Shown one piece after another: positions 11,839 to 23,496 of a stretch of DNA of 64,000 nt. Both the position numbers and the translations under genes were made by a program. Source of the stretch: Ulota crispa (lineage: Eukaryota > Streptophyta > Bryopsida > Orthotrichales > Orthotrichaceae); NCBI GenBank assembly GCA_963920765.1, contig OY987242.1, positions 14,470,002-14,534,001 on the forward strand, in the 5' to 3' direction. Positions within the stretch are counted from its first letter, which is position 1. Each line of letters opens with the position of its first letter. The notes beneath the pieces were generated by a model. It searched no databases. It was not told the DNA's origin and saw only the letters and a list, made by a program, of their open reading frames with translations.

Positions 11839-14800
11839 TCAAATTGGTTCGTGGCAACTCTGCCTATAGTGGCCAAGGCCACTGCATCGACTACATTGTA
11901 CAGCCCGCTTTGGAAATCCTTGTTCTTTTGTTCGAGTGCGTTTCTTCTTAGGTTGGCCTGGTGGTCAACAGGTATTTGGTGGCAGTATGATTTCGTCATC
12001 AATCTCTTCAAGCTCCCAAAGATCCTTCACGAGCACGAGGTGTACAACCTCTTCATACGCTTCTCGACAATACACTGTTGTGAAGCACTTGTGCACAAAA
12101 GCATGTGGCTCCCTTCTTACATACAAAAGTACGCTTGCCGCATGATGACATGGAATACCATTATGTTGCCACCCATAGCACAAACAAGTTCTGTTGCAAA
12201 GATTGATAATGTGACCTTGTTGGCCTCCAATGCATTCATATTCAACATTGCTTGCCCGCCAAATAGTGTAGCGACGTGCATGTACAATTGATTTTTGCAA
12301 CTTCTTTGTTGTCATAGGTGTCAAGGTGGTTGTCTATGTGTTTGCAGCATCACGGCAATTGGCAAACAAGATTGTCAACTTCCCACATATCAACTCCATC
12401 ATCTCATAGATAGAAAGATTTCTTGCTTCTATAAGCCATTGGTTGAGAGACTCCGCAATTTTGATGTGAGATGGCCATATTGAGGTTCTTCAAAAAATGC
12501 AATAGCCCAAATACTTGGCTGTGATTCGACAATACAAGTAGTAGCTTCAATAGAGATTGCAAAAACCTTTGCAATTTCTTCATGGTATAAATTAGATATA
12601 AGCGCTCGTATTGCATTCCACAAAAGTTTGGTCATCTCAAGGTTCTTGAACTTCTTGTAGAAATTTTTTGCAAGATGGCGCATATAAATTCCGTAGTAAG
12701 TATTTGAAAAAACTTTGTCAACTGCATCCAAAATACATTTCTGACAATCAAACAAGAATGTCATACGAGGTAGGTGATTATTTGCAGGAAGGTGACTCAA
12801 GAAGAAAAGTTTCAGCTCGTTCAAAAACCATTTCCAGATTTCATTGCTTTCAGCATCAACAACAGCAAAATCAATAGGAAACAAATGGCCTTCTCCGTCC
12901 ACTAAAGTTGCACACAACGGTGTGCTCAAATACTTGCTGCGCAAATGAGTGCCATCCAAACCAATTAGAAAACGACATCCACAAGAAAATCTTGCAATAG
13001 ATGCATAGAAAACAATAAATAAGCAATGAAAGCGTTGTTTGCCTTCTGCTCCACGTGCACTGAGCAATGCTCGACTTCCTAGATTTTCTTTCTGCAACTC
13101 TCTACAATATCGAGGAAGACATTGATAGCTCTATTCATCTGTGCCCATCAAATGGCTCACTGCTTGTTCCTTTGCCCACTAAGCTTGTAGGTAAGTTACA
13201 ATGTCTTGATGGAAATCTCTCCATCATGTGAATACTTGTTATTTATTTATGTTTGTGTTGATTTCAATAAATCAATAGTTGTGGCAAAAAAGGTGGTCGT
13301 GGTGAGGACCACAATTTGGTGACAGTGCAGCGGCCATAGATTCCAGTGCACTATGCTGTCTTGTCACATGCACAACTCAGGGGAGTAAGTAGCGGATTGA
13401 CTGGGCCAATTTCTTGCCTCACTAACTGCCAAGCCGTGAGCCGCCATCACCGCTCGATGAGTCCGATGGGATTCAAACCCGGACCGGCGGATGGCCACAG
13501 ACGACCGCTTCTCCAGCCAACCAAGTCCATGACTTGGCGACTGAAAACAAGTGTTTGACGCTATTATATGCCCACAAGGGCACGTAGCTACTTTACGATG
13601 GTGTTTATTTTGTAATTTAATCATTTTTATATATTTATCTAGATGTTTTGGAAGGCTCATATATTTTGTCTTTCTTTGAATAAAAATATTAAGAGATTAG
13701 AAGTCAATAGAAAAGGTGTAAAAAAAAATGATTTGGCATCTATGGTGGGATTAGAATAGAGAGGAGCATGGGCTGATGTGCCCCACCTCCCTACCCTAAA
13801 TAGGGTCAAAATTATATATGAGAGATTCTTTAGTTGTTGCAAGTTAGTGTATGAGTGTTGGTGAGAAGAGGGAAGAAATCCTGAAACTTTGATGTGAGAG
13901 ATCTTTTGGTGTATACATGATTTTGAATTGAAACTTAGATAAGTTATTTCTTGTATGATTATCTTTCCAAAATGAATTTGTAAATTTGATTTGAAGTTGG
14001 GATGCAAAAGTTATGAGTGTCAAAATTTTGGAGTCAAAAAGCCAAACTATGAAGAAAGGCTGAAACTTCAACAAGCCATAGCTTATGATCTGTATATCAT
14101 TTTGCAACAATATTTGGAGGGAGTGTTTATCTTAATTTTAGATCTCTAAAAAGTTTTTAAACTTAAGATTTGAAGCTTGGAGGAAAAAGTTATGGAGGTG
14201 TGAAGGATTGGAGGTGGCTGCCCTTTTGTTATGAGAAAACCAAAACTTTGAAGAGCTACAAATTTTAAACATTATGAAATTTTCTTTTCAAAATTTTAAA
14301 AATGATAGTTTGTTATCATAGCTTTTTATATTGTCATTAATCATTCCATTTGAAGTCATATTAAAGAAGTTATAGTGTATAGGAGTTGAAGGTTTGGGTG
14401 CTCTCTAAAAAATTGTGACCCACACTTTGATTGACTAGAACTTTTGGATAGAGTTATATTTTGAAGTGAAATTTGTAAGAGTTGTAGCCAATGATATCAT
14501 CTTTTCAAATTGATATTACATTTCTATATATAATGTGTTGAACAAAAGTTATAGAGGTTTATAGAGGTTGTGTTTGATTTGCAAGGAGGAAAAAGAGCCT
14601 TTACTTTGAATACGCATAACTTTTAGACAGTAGCTTGTATTGACTTGAAATATTGAGAGATGTTAGAAGGTTAAAAGAGCTTTCTAAATTGCTATTACAC
14701 TTAGCATTTGAATCTTTGAGCCATCTGTGGTACTAGAAAAAAAAGTCGCAGCTTTTCTAGGACTTGTTATTTGTGATTTTTCTCATTGTTTTTATTAAAA

Positions 14801-15300
14801 TATAAAGACTTGAAGACATGAAAACTTGAAGATCTGAAGAGTGAAGATCAAGACCAAAGACTATTTTAGTCAGCAACGCACGATTGCAACAAGACACCTT
14901 GCGTGTTTCCAAAGCGCGCTTCTCGTAATCCGACAATGGTCACACCATGTTGTCGTTGTACATCCTCCACTATTTCAGCAGATTTATATGTTATATTTTG
15001 TTGTAGATGCTTTTGAATGATGTTGGCAATCTATTTGACCGTTGCCTAGTTGTTTTCAAAGTGCGTTGGTCTATTACACGTGTGATTGCTGACATGTGTG
15101 CAAATTGTAAAAACAGAACTTTCAAACAACTGTGCAGCATGTAACCTCCAAGTACAATTCTCAACCTTGCATGCAATGATATAGGCCTTTTTTGTAGACT
15201 TCAACACATGAATTTTGAAATTCACTGTAATGGTAGCATTCTTGACTGCCGTTTTCAAATTTGTACAGCTCTCGAAGTGGTCGCCAATTGAGAAAGCCAT
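11839..15300 (-). pseudogene. MuDR-family transposase, broken by mutations and an insertion
   Basis: Read on the minus strand from ATG at 15300 to TGA at 11839. Domain order matches the MuDR family. First comes an N-terminal DNA-binding region (MAFSIGDHF..., with the C..C.W..H.C pattern, 15300-14939). Next is the MULE DDE core (about 13200-12430, with GLDGTHL and a LFDCQK catalytic block). A SWIM finger follows (CLC...CHH, near 12165-12125). Last is a zinc knuckle (CSRCSGLGHYRQSC, near 11900-11850). Damage includes stops in the N-terminal part, near 13180 and 13130, and after the SWIM finger; a 1-base frameshift near 12456-12462 just before the catalytic Glu block AESLNQW; and element B splitting the gene between 14932 and 13204. 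Most stops fit C-to-T or G-to-A changes, as in methylated silenced transposons. Confidence 0.9.
13204..14932 (-). mobile_element. Element B: 1.73 kb insertion in the MULE transposase
   Basis: The insertion is bounded by the 6-bp direct repeat ACAATG at 13198-13203 and 14933-14938. Removing it and one copy of the repeat rejoins the transposase reading frame between its N-terminal and DDE parts. Positions 13204-14837 correspond without any indel to 4694-3061 of element A in inverted orientation (coordinates sum to 17898 throughout), and I saw no mismatch where I compared them. The remaining inner ~95 bp match element A only at roughly 80 percent, after a ~400-bp deletion between short direct repeats. 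There is no coding potential; frames here mirror those of element A. It is a non-autonomous repeat of unknown class. Confidence 0.85.
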
Positions 15301-15599
15301 TCTGCCTCAAAATAAAAAAGTCGGTAGTATCTAACTTTCTTATTGCATATCAAAATAAACAACTGCACCATGAATGTAAAAATCAACTAGCTGTTCTTGG
15401 TAAACTGTTCTAGAGAGGCGAGGTTTCCATCTCTTACTGCAAATGAGACTTTAGAACCTCAATAACAATAACTTTTGAAGAGCTCAAAAAATCAGCAATT
15501 CCATGCCAAACTCTCACAAAAAAACCATACCGTATACTACATTAACACATAGTCAAATTATCCTGCATTGACCAACAAAAATCTGAAAATTGCCAAAGA

Positions 15600-16354
15600 G
15601 CATACTGCCAACGTAGGTATGTAGACTTAAACGTGAAGTGAATCAACTTACACAAGATTCAAATTTGAAGAAAGGGATCTTAAGGAAAGCCTTTGAAGCC
15701 TGTGACGAGAGGGATTCTGAGGAAAGCCCTTGAAGCAGCACCGCTTGAGCTTGCTAGTTCCACCGTCCCCACCATCTCTTCAGAGTTTTCTCTCGTGGTT
15801 TCTCTCTCTCTTCTACATACAATTTTTCTTCTGCACACAAATTCTTTTCTACACACAATTTCTAACTCTTATAACTTGTGAATTTAATTGCAATGATGAT
15901 TGATGGAACAAGCTCAGATTATATGAATGTTGAGCAAAGGGGAAGGTAAGGGCCGTTGCAAATATACGTTTATCAGAAACCTTGTTTCTAGAAAAAAAAT
16001 CGTTCCCAAAAAGGTTTGTGAAGGCCTATTTTCGATATTATTGAAAAGACAAGCCTAGTTTCAGAATATAGCCGTTTGTCAAGACTATTTTTGATATTTT
16101 CCCTTGAAAAAACTTAGCTAGGGGCCAAATTATTACTTTTATCTTTATTTGTAAAAAACTAAGCTTTTCCATAGGGTGTTGTTCAATTATATCTTTCTTT
16201 GTGGTTCTAGACTAATTCAAGGTCTCTAGATCCAAATCTAAATTCAAATCTTCCAAATTTAGTTTGTTGATGATTAATATATCTAAGATTTACCGCCTCT
16301 TCTATTGTGCGTATATCAAACCCCGGGTCACCGGGTGTGCATATATCAATTCCC
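15600..16354. repeat. Right terminal inverted repeat of the MULE
   Basis: Partner of 11019-11695 in inverted orientation, beginning at gccaacgtaggtatgtag and ending at gggtgtgcatatatcaattccc. It carries a short duplication relative to the left copy (two aggaaagcc blocks near 15683 and 15720) and the same pyrimidine-rich ttctctct stretch inverted. Confidence 0.85.
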
Positions 16355-16363
16355 TTTGTTTTT

Positions 16364-18013
16364 TTGTGCAATTCATATTGGATGTTCCGTATTTGGTATG
16401 AGTCGTAATATATAGTATACTATAATCTGGCAAACAAAAAAATACAATTTTTAAGATCCCTTTTAGTGGAATTTTGTATTGTTTTTTTGCAAACTTGTGC
16501 AACTTACACAAGGGTGAGGACTTAAAGAGTTAATACATATAATGACATGAATATATATAAACAAAAATATATACATGTGAATACAAATATCAAGAAAAAC
16601 ATGAATATAAACATAAATGCAATGATATGTATTAAGATAAAATTAAAGATAATCATAAATATAACATATTTTTGTGTTTTGTTTTTGTTAAATGGTAAAT
16701 TACCTAAAGTAACAAAATAAGCATTCAATGTCAGTTGGGTTATTGATACTTTTTGCCAGAAATAACACAACCCATACTCCTTTACCTTGTATTTTTTTTT
16801 CAATTTATTAAAAAAAAACCCCCACATTGTCAAGATCACAAGTCACTGTAATTAAATTAACTTCTAAATGCGCAAGGCTTTTATGAGCTTCTTGAAATCC
16901 CATGAAAATGAACACTCAACCAACCTTTTCATAAATTTCATCAAGCTTTTGTTAATTATAACCATACACATTTAAACTAAACATATTAGAAATTGCATAA
17001 ATAAGTAAAACAAAACATTATCACTTACAGTTTAAAAATTTATAATGGTTAAATAAGAGGGTGTTAAAATTGCAAAAGTGACTATAAGCCTTCCAATCCT
17101 CATTTCACATGTCAAATCTAAAAAATTGGTCACCAAAAAAGTATGGGGTTTAAACCTTTAAGGTCAGTACATGTTTAACTTTAATCAATATACAACTTTC
17201 AAAATCTACTCCTATTTTTTTAGATGAATTTCTAATGTAGAGCTTGTCTCCAAGCTTTATTGTATTTGAGGCTCATTTTGAAGATTTTCCAACACTAAAA
17301 ACCCCAAGATTGTAATGCATAGTGCACACTCTTGTACAAAAAATTGAGCATAAAAATCATCCACATTTATTTTCAAAATCAGATTTTTAGTGTTGAAAAC
17401 AGACTTCAAAACAAACTTGTACTAAAAAAACTACTAAAAAATCATGATTTGATAAGGTTTTATTCAATTTCAAAGTTTTGTAAACACCCAAATTGGGGGC
17501 CTTGGGCATTTAGGGGCTAAGAAGAAACATGTAAGGGTGAATTGGGTGGTGGAGCCACTTCAAAAAGTTACCCAAAGACATGTGGCGCTTCAAGATCCTC
17601 CCCTAAAATTGTGCTGCACACCCTTCTTGCTTCCGTACACACATAAAAGTAGTAGCAAGGCCACACACCCATGATTCACTCCTATTCTTGTTCCAAAGTT
17701 ATATGATGCCTTATATAGTATTGTTTTTCTCTGCATACGCTTTTGCACACTTTTGTGTAAACGCCCCAAGAGATGCGACCAACCCTTGCCGCAGCAGTGT
17801 CCTTGGCTATGGCCCCACCAGAAAACATCTACGTACAAGGTTCTCCTAGGCTATAGATTCCATGCATTCCATGAGTATAGTGTTCGTGTAGGATCTTATC
17901 TGCAAATGCAAGTCGCGAATTGCTTTCTTGTTCTTCCTGTATATAAACCAAGGCTCTCAAACGTTCTTACCGTGCGGGTTTACTATCTCTCTTTGAATTG
18001 ATGTTATTGGCAA
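16364..18013. other. AT-rich intergenic DNA, no gene seen
   Basis: The stretch is dominated by A/T-rich sequence with low-complexity runs near 16790-16825. About 17730-17765 shares an inverted match with 10741-10780. No exon or transposon terminus could be supported. Confidence 0.45.
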
Positions 18014-18360
18014 CTAGTATATTGCTCGTCGTACCAACAGGTTTATGCCCCCCACCCCCTACCCCTGTGCTCCCCAATCCTTGTGCCCTCTATCCCTATG
18101 TCTCTATCCTCGTGCCCCCTTATCCCTGTGTCTCTATCCCCGTGCCCCCTTATCCCTATGACCCTTTATCCCTGTGTCCTCTATTCTTGTGCCTCCATAT
18201 CCTTGTGCCCTCTATCCCTGTGTCTCTATCCCCGTGCCCCCTTATCCTTGTGCCCCTTTATCCTTGTGTTTTCTATTCTTGTGCCCCCTTATCCTCGTGC
18301 CTCTTATCCCCGTGCTTCCTTATCCTTGTGCCCCCTTATTCCACCCTTCCTTGCCTTTCC
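18014..18360 (-). repeat. Helitron-like 3' terminus followed by a C-rich minisatellite, copy 1
   Basis: On the minus strand the sequence ends with a small GC hairpin (ctgttggtacgacgag) about 10 nt before CTAG, followed by T, the arrangement typical of Helitron 3' ends (hairpin, then CTRR, then host T). Adjacent on the plus strand is a degenerate ~16-17-bp minisatellite (unit like tatccctgtgccccct) running to about 18345. Copy 2 at 37197-37460 has the same terminus and the same array but different flanks. The Pro/Ser/Cys-rich frames it creates are not genes. The 5' end was not located. Confidence 0.5.
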
Positions 18361-18743
18361 TTGCTGGCGCACCGCACACATCCTTGCTGGCGTTCCGCAA
18401 GCTTCTTCATTGGCACTCCACATGCTTTCTCACTGGGGCTCCGCGTGCTTCTTTGTTGCTGCTCTTTGCTCTTCATTTGCGCTCCTCAAACATCCAATTG
18501 TTGGCTTCGTCTTGTGTCTTATTAACTAAAATCATACTTTTTACCAAAGTAACAAATAGAATCATAAAATGCTTATCATATTTACATCAATTTCAAATTA
18601 TTCTATTTTTCTTATAAAAATGTCTAACTTTCGATATCTAAAATTCTTATGCAATGCCAAAAAATGCTCTAACGCTACGCTTTTAGAACTCTTTGTATTT
18701 TAAACTAAAACCAACAATTTTATTCTTAAATTGCACCAACTAA
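18361..18743. other. Intergenic DNA, no gene seen
   Basis: About 18355-18440 shows imperfect repetition of a gctggcgctccgca-like unit; the rest is AT-rich. This may be the interior of the Helitron-like element. Confidence 0.35.
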
Positions 18744-20271
18744 CACTACAAAAAACTGGTGGTACATATGATAGATAGTTGACAGGGTTTTGTCCAAGAC
18801 AACAAGGCCATTGTTGACCATAATCTTTCTGGTTTGTTTCATACAGAATTTGGTCCTCCGGATTTTTCCCTAAATAGTGTTCAAGCCATGTCTAATGATT
18901 TCATCTACTTAGAATGTTCCCTGGATGATATCTTTGAAATTCAAGATTGACTGTTGGAATATTGGGCATTGCCCTTGCCATGTAAAAAATTATCATCATG
19001 CTCCGATACTTGAGCAATTGATTCCTTAATTTGTAGGGCTTTGTACTCATAATTTTAGTAAACCAAAGTTGAAGGTAGAATATTCTACCATGCTCCTTTT
19101 TTGGAGCACTTTTTTTAACTATGCATGCCATGTTTGTTTTATTTAGAGCAAAAACTGGGCCACTTTAATTTATTTTACCCTGTTGCAGAATTTGGCTTTG
19201 TCCATTTTATTGCAAAAGCTACTTTCAAGAGTCTTCCAGATTTTATAGTACTGTCAATACAAAATGATAGCCTAGTCATTGTCCTCTCGTATAGATATTT
19301 GTTTCAAATTCCTATTAATAGTACAGCACAAACACAATGACACATAAGACAAAGTACACTATTCTTTTCAGAAGTTTAATATTTTTGACGGTTTCTACTA
19401 TCATTTGCAAGCACAATGATAGGGCACATACTTAAAAAAATAAGCAATAAATTAAAGGCAAAAAATTGCATTCTAGTGAACATTACAAACGCTAACTCCT
19501 CCTCTGGCTGAACGATATAGCATAGCCTATTCACTTACAAGTGCACAAACATCCTCTTTCTTTATAATTGCCAATGGATAATAGCTCTATGGTAATTGCC
19601 TTTGAATTACATGATGAACAACTGCAACATAGATTTATACTCCCTTAATCCTAGAAAACTGAGCAAATGTTGTTGGTGATCCTCTCTGCCATAGTTCATG
19701 TAAGACTTAAAGAAGATAGTGCTAGCTTCTATACTATGTCAACATCATTGTTGACTCAGTCTAGGAATTCATTGTCAACATCATCGTTGGTCTCGGCTAA
19801 TATAGTGTCTCCAAGATTGTCACTACAATCATCAATGAGTGCTTCCATATGTTTGCGTTGCTGACGTGTCCTACCATCACTAGGATTTTGGTGCATGAAG
19901 GCCAAGTTCTCATGTCCTTCTTTGCGATCACTGTCTTTGCTCCCAATACTCTCCAAAACTGCTACACAACGTTGGCCTTAATCTACACAGCCAGCATCCA
20001 TTGCAAAATCTTCAACTTCAAACTTGCATATGCATTCCATCTTCTTAACATTTATACATGAGGTACGGGAAAAATCATTTGGGTATAAGATAGAAATTTT
20101 CAACATACACCAAAGACATTGTGAACAAGTCATGGAATGAGACAACCACATTCCCACCAATCATTTCATATTCTTTTCTTCACTTGCGCCAACATATCTA
20201 TAAGTCTCTTGGTCTTCACTTGGTCTTCCACAATGTGCTGCTACATCATTTTTGCCTTCACCTTTGTTTTG

Positions 20272-20988
20272 TTATTGCGTTATCCCTTGTGAACAACCGC
20301 TACAAGGTATTAAAACCTGATGGAGCACAACGTTACGACCGGTCAACACAGCCGGCAAAAGATCCTCACCAACATTGTCCAAAAGGTGCAAATCAACAAA
20401 ATCATCATTGTTCTCCATTTGAAACATAGCCAGGTCTTCATTGTCCCCCATGTCCGGTAGCACTTGTCTCCCACAAACATCTCTTCTCATAACAACTTTC
20501 CAACCAAGTAATTCCTTTGAGTCAGAATAGAAAACTTGTTCTACATGTTTCGGAAAAACAAAACTGTCAGGACAACTATAACCAGGTCTCTTGTTGTAGT
20601 TTGCTATGGTGAATCCCCATTTGTCTTTCTTAATAGTTGCGTTTTCTCCCATGTAATTTGCTTTCACAAAATCGCACATTAGAATTACAATGCAGTGACG
20701 TCTATAGTTCAGTTCTAATATCTCTTCTAAGTGGCCAACATACTCAATGTTAACATTCACCAAGTTATTGTCTCGCCTTCCATTTCTACATACCTACTTG
20801 GATGTTACCACCACCCCACTATCTGCAATTCTAAACTTCTGCTCAGCACTTATTACTTGGTAGTGAGTCCCGTAAGCCTTCATTCTTTTATATGCGGTTG
20901 CATGTGGTAGTGGTCCCTTAGCTATGTTTTTTATATCTTTTTTGATTGCCACACCTGCCTGCAAGTCCTGCCAAACTTCTTCTAGCAC
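20272..20988 (-). pseudogene. En/Spm transposase C-terminal fragment (DUF4216-like)
   Basis: Two minus-strand blocks, 20988-20794 and 20763-20272, read as the region that ends plant CACTA transposases. The second contains YVGHLEEILELNY, then a hydrophobic strand and a C-D-F-V block, GFTIANYNKRP, and VFPKHVEQVFYSDSKELLGWKVVM, which match the order of the DUF4216 domain. The first carries GTHYQVISAEQKFRIADSGVVVTS, which normally precedes it. The blocks are separated by a stop. The tail past the domain is acidic and unrecognised. It is a relic, with the rest of the protein at 22549-23235 and 29860-30324. Confidence 0.75.
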
Positions 20989-22548
20989 CTACTCAAAGAA
21001 ATTGAGAAGAAGCTTGAGATTCTCTGGAAATGCAAAATGCCCTCACCTAGCCCGTCTTCCAATTTGACATTGATACTAGTCTCTTGCTTGGTCTCGATTT
21101 AAAACAGCCTCCTCGTACCTCCTTCACAATCCAAATGATTAGTTCCTTGTAATTAGTGAAAATGGGCATCTACTTCTCTTTAGTAACCATTCCACATGTC
21201 CATTACTACTTTCAAATTTTGAACATCACTATCTCTATGGATCAGCTAGTAATACAGATGCTTTGGCACTTTTAACAGAGATCAGCAACATGCACTGCAA
21301 CAATTGCATTCATTAATTACTCTGAGTTCTGAGACCTCAGCTAATAATGTTATATCAATGAATTACTAAATACTACTCACTATTCCTTATAAAACTCTAG
21401 GGCAATACTACATACAACAGGTACATTTCTGTAAAATTGGGTGAACCAATGTACCTTCGGCTCTGACCTCTATTTCCATAACCTTAGCAATAGTACTGGA
21501 CAATAACCTATACATGTATTAGTCAGACTTCAAAAGGATAGTGCTCTCAAAGGAACCTCAACCACAAATAACATACATTTCTAAAAAGTAAAGCGGGAAA
21601 CCAAAAAAATTGTGTCATTAAGAAATATGCTATGGTGCATGACAGATATAACCAACAACTCCCAATTCTAGTGGTTAGCCTAAGGTTTTGTAAATTTTTT
21701 TTATCAAACATTAAAGTCAACCAAGATAAAGCTCAGGTTTTGTCCCACTAGGTGGTGCATTTACTTTTGAGCTAATGAGTATATGTATTATGCTTCAGCA
21801 TTTCTTGAATGACCAATAGTTTTTGGTTATAAGTGTCATGCACTATATAAGTAACATTTAATAAATAATTATATCTAGGAATGTACGTCCCAAACTCTTA
21901 CCGACATTTACATGTGTAACTGCATAATGGAAGCACTTATATGTGTTGCATAAGCAAAATTATGGCGATACTGTGAATATTGCAATTCCTACCCTCGCAA
22001 GTCAATTGTGTCATTGAAGTACTAACATCATATTTTAGAATACGTTAAACTTCTAGTAAATGAACCTCATTTATTACATGCTACATTATAAAACATGTTC
22101 CTTGTCAACAAACTCATGTTTTACTGGTACCAACCCACATTACTATTCTTTATTAGTAACACTATTAAAGACACCTAATCATTTAATAAATTCAAACACA
22201 CTCACCTAACCCCTCCTCATTAGGACTTCAAAATACACATAAATTGCTCCATTTGTTCATCAATAATTTCATCTAACTCATTTATACCATTCATTCTCCC
22301 ACTTTAACTACCTCTCCTATGAAAGCCTAATTTCTGTCACAACCCAAAATATTGGAATTCATTTCTACCACAACCGTAACTTCCATATTTTTCAATATAT
22401 TGTACTTACTTACCATATACTATATACCATTACATTTCACATACTGACATATACGGAAACATGTTGGTATCTATCAATATTGCATTGTTTTAATAATGCT
22501 CAGCTAAAACAGCCAACACAACTTAAACAATTCACTTGTAATCAATTG
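20989..22548. other. Interior of CACTA region without recognisable exons
   Basis: AT-rich, stop-dense on both strands. It contains dispersed repeat T at about 21620-21850. It may have held an intron or spacer of the transposase gene. Confidence 0.35.
21620..21850. repeat. Dispersed repeat T, copy 1
   Basis: Shares ordered blocks (accaacaactccca, aggttttgt, ggttataagtg/attataatgg, tcatgcactat) with 35750-35955. The copies are about 70-80 percent alike by eye. Terminal structure not resolved. Confidence 0.45.
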
Positions 22549-23235
22549 TCAGTAGCCATACCTCATGTATATCTCCATGTGCAAAGTGTTGTCTAGAACA
22601 AATTTATGAATCATCTTCATAAAGTCAGGTGACATTGGACGTTGCCAACATTCTATCTTTCCTTTCTTGTCAAGCTCCTCATCTTTCATTGTTGGTTCTT
22701 CCTCATCATCCCAGGCTCTCTTGGTAGTAGGAGTGTAATGGGATAGGTATTCATTAAGAAAACCAATTGCTTCATCCCTTAGGTGCCCAAATGCCATGCT
22801 CCCCTTGGGCTTTGCTTTATTTTTGACATACCCTTTCAACACTTTCATGTACCTCTCATAGGGGTACATCCATTGGGTTTGAATGGGGCCACACAAAAAT
22901 AACTCTTCAACCAAGTGAAGTGGAAGGTGCAGCATTATAACTAAAATAAAAGGTGGCAATTCCTTTTCTAAAGAAGAAATGGTTTCTGCTACTTCATCCA
23001 TTAGCATTACCAAAAAAACCAAGCCAACATAGGGCTGCAACTTGCAAATATCAAGGCAGTTTTTTCCAAGCTCTGCCCAGCAACAACCACAGCTCGTACA
23101 AGTCACATCTATTGGCATTATTAGTGATAGCGTGGGTAGGTGAAGAAATCTCAAGCGTTGCAGTAAGCGCGGGAGTTGCCAATGTTGAATCACGGATTTG
23201 AAAATTGCGAGAAGATATTTGTATAGTATGCACAA
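22549..23235 (-). pseudogene. En/Spm transposase middle fragment (DUF4218-like)
   Basis: The open minus-strand frame holds the conserved block of the DUF4218 domain found after Transposase_21 in plant CACTA proteins: MLHLPLHLVEEL, LCGPIQTQWMYPYERYMKVLKGYV, and KPKGSMAFGHLRDEAIGFLNEYL. An acidic KRAWDDEEEP linker and a C-terminal segment ending in RYGY follow. The upstream ~60 residues do not align well with the family and are probably out of frame. The expected preceding exon (Transposase_21) is 6.6 kb away at 29860-30324, separated by the two orphan genes. Confidence 0.8.
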
Positions 23236-23496
23236 CTATCTTTTGTTTGATGAACTCTATCAATTTTTAAGATGAGGTCATTTCAATGGTTGTTTATAAC
23301 TTTGTATTGAAGCTTTCCACAAATTGATTCTTGCAAGTGAAGAGCGTTGATTTTTGCCAGTGGAGAGAGTTGATTTTTGCGATAGAAGAACTCTAAGTCT
23401 TGGTAATCCAAATTGTAGTTGATTCAGCAAAGAGCATTGTGATTTAGTGCTTTTGCAAGCAAAGAGTTGGTTTAGGGTTTGTTAGGACAAGATAAG

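Larger units (their letters stand above)
11019..16354 (-). mobile_element. MuDR-type Mutator-like element (MULE), 5.3 kb, dead
   Basis: The element has long terminal inverted repeats (left about 11019-11695, right about 15600-16354). The ends read GGAAATTTATATGTGCACACC and, inverted, GGGAATTGATATATGCACACC. A 9-bp target duplication flanks it: attgttttt at 11010-11018 and tttgttttt at 16355-16363, one mismatch. This size is diagnostic for Mutator. A MuDR transposase lies between the repeats on the minus strand (11839-15300). It is broken by point mutations and by insertion of element B at 13204-14932, so the element is not autonomous today. A short derivative with related termini is nested at 32158-32570. 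Confidence 0.88.

Noticed and set aside
11779..12291. 170-codon open frame on the plus strand
   Set aside because: It is antisense to the MULE transposase SWIM and zinc-knuckle region; the minus strand carries the recognisable domains.
13204..14932. Solo LTR interpretation of element B
   Set aside because: No TG..CA ends, the target duplication appears to be 6 bp, and element A carries the unit as an inverted dimer, which is unlike LTR behaviour.
16522..16839. 105-codon Phe/Ile-rich frame on the minus strand
   Set aside because: Product of A/T-rich low-complexity DNA; no start context, domain or neighbour support.
17998..18617. Three overlapping Pro/Ser/Cys-rich frames of 147-175 codons
   Set aside because: They arise from the C-rich minisatellite, which stays open in all three frames; no domain and no splice context. 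The same effect recurs at 37228-37543.
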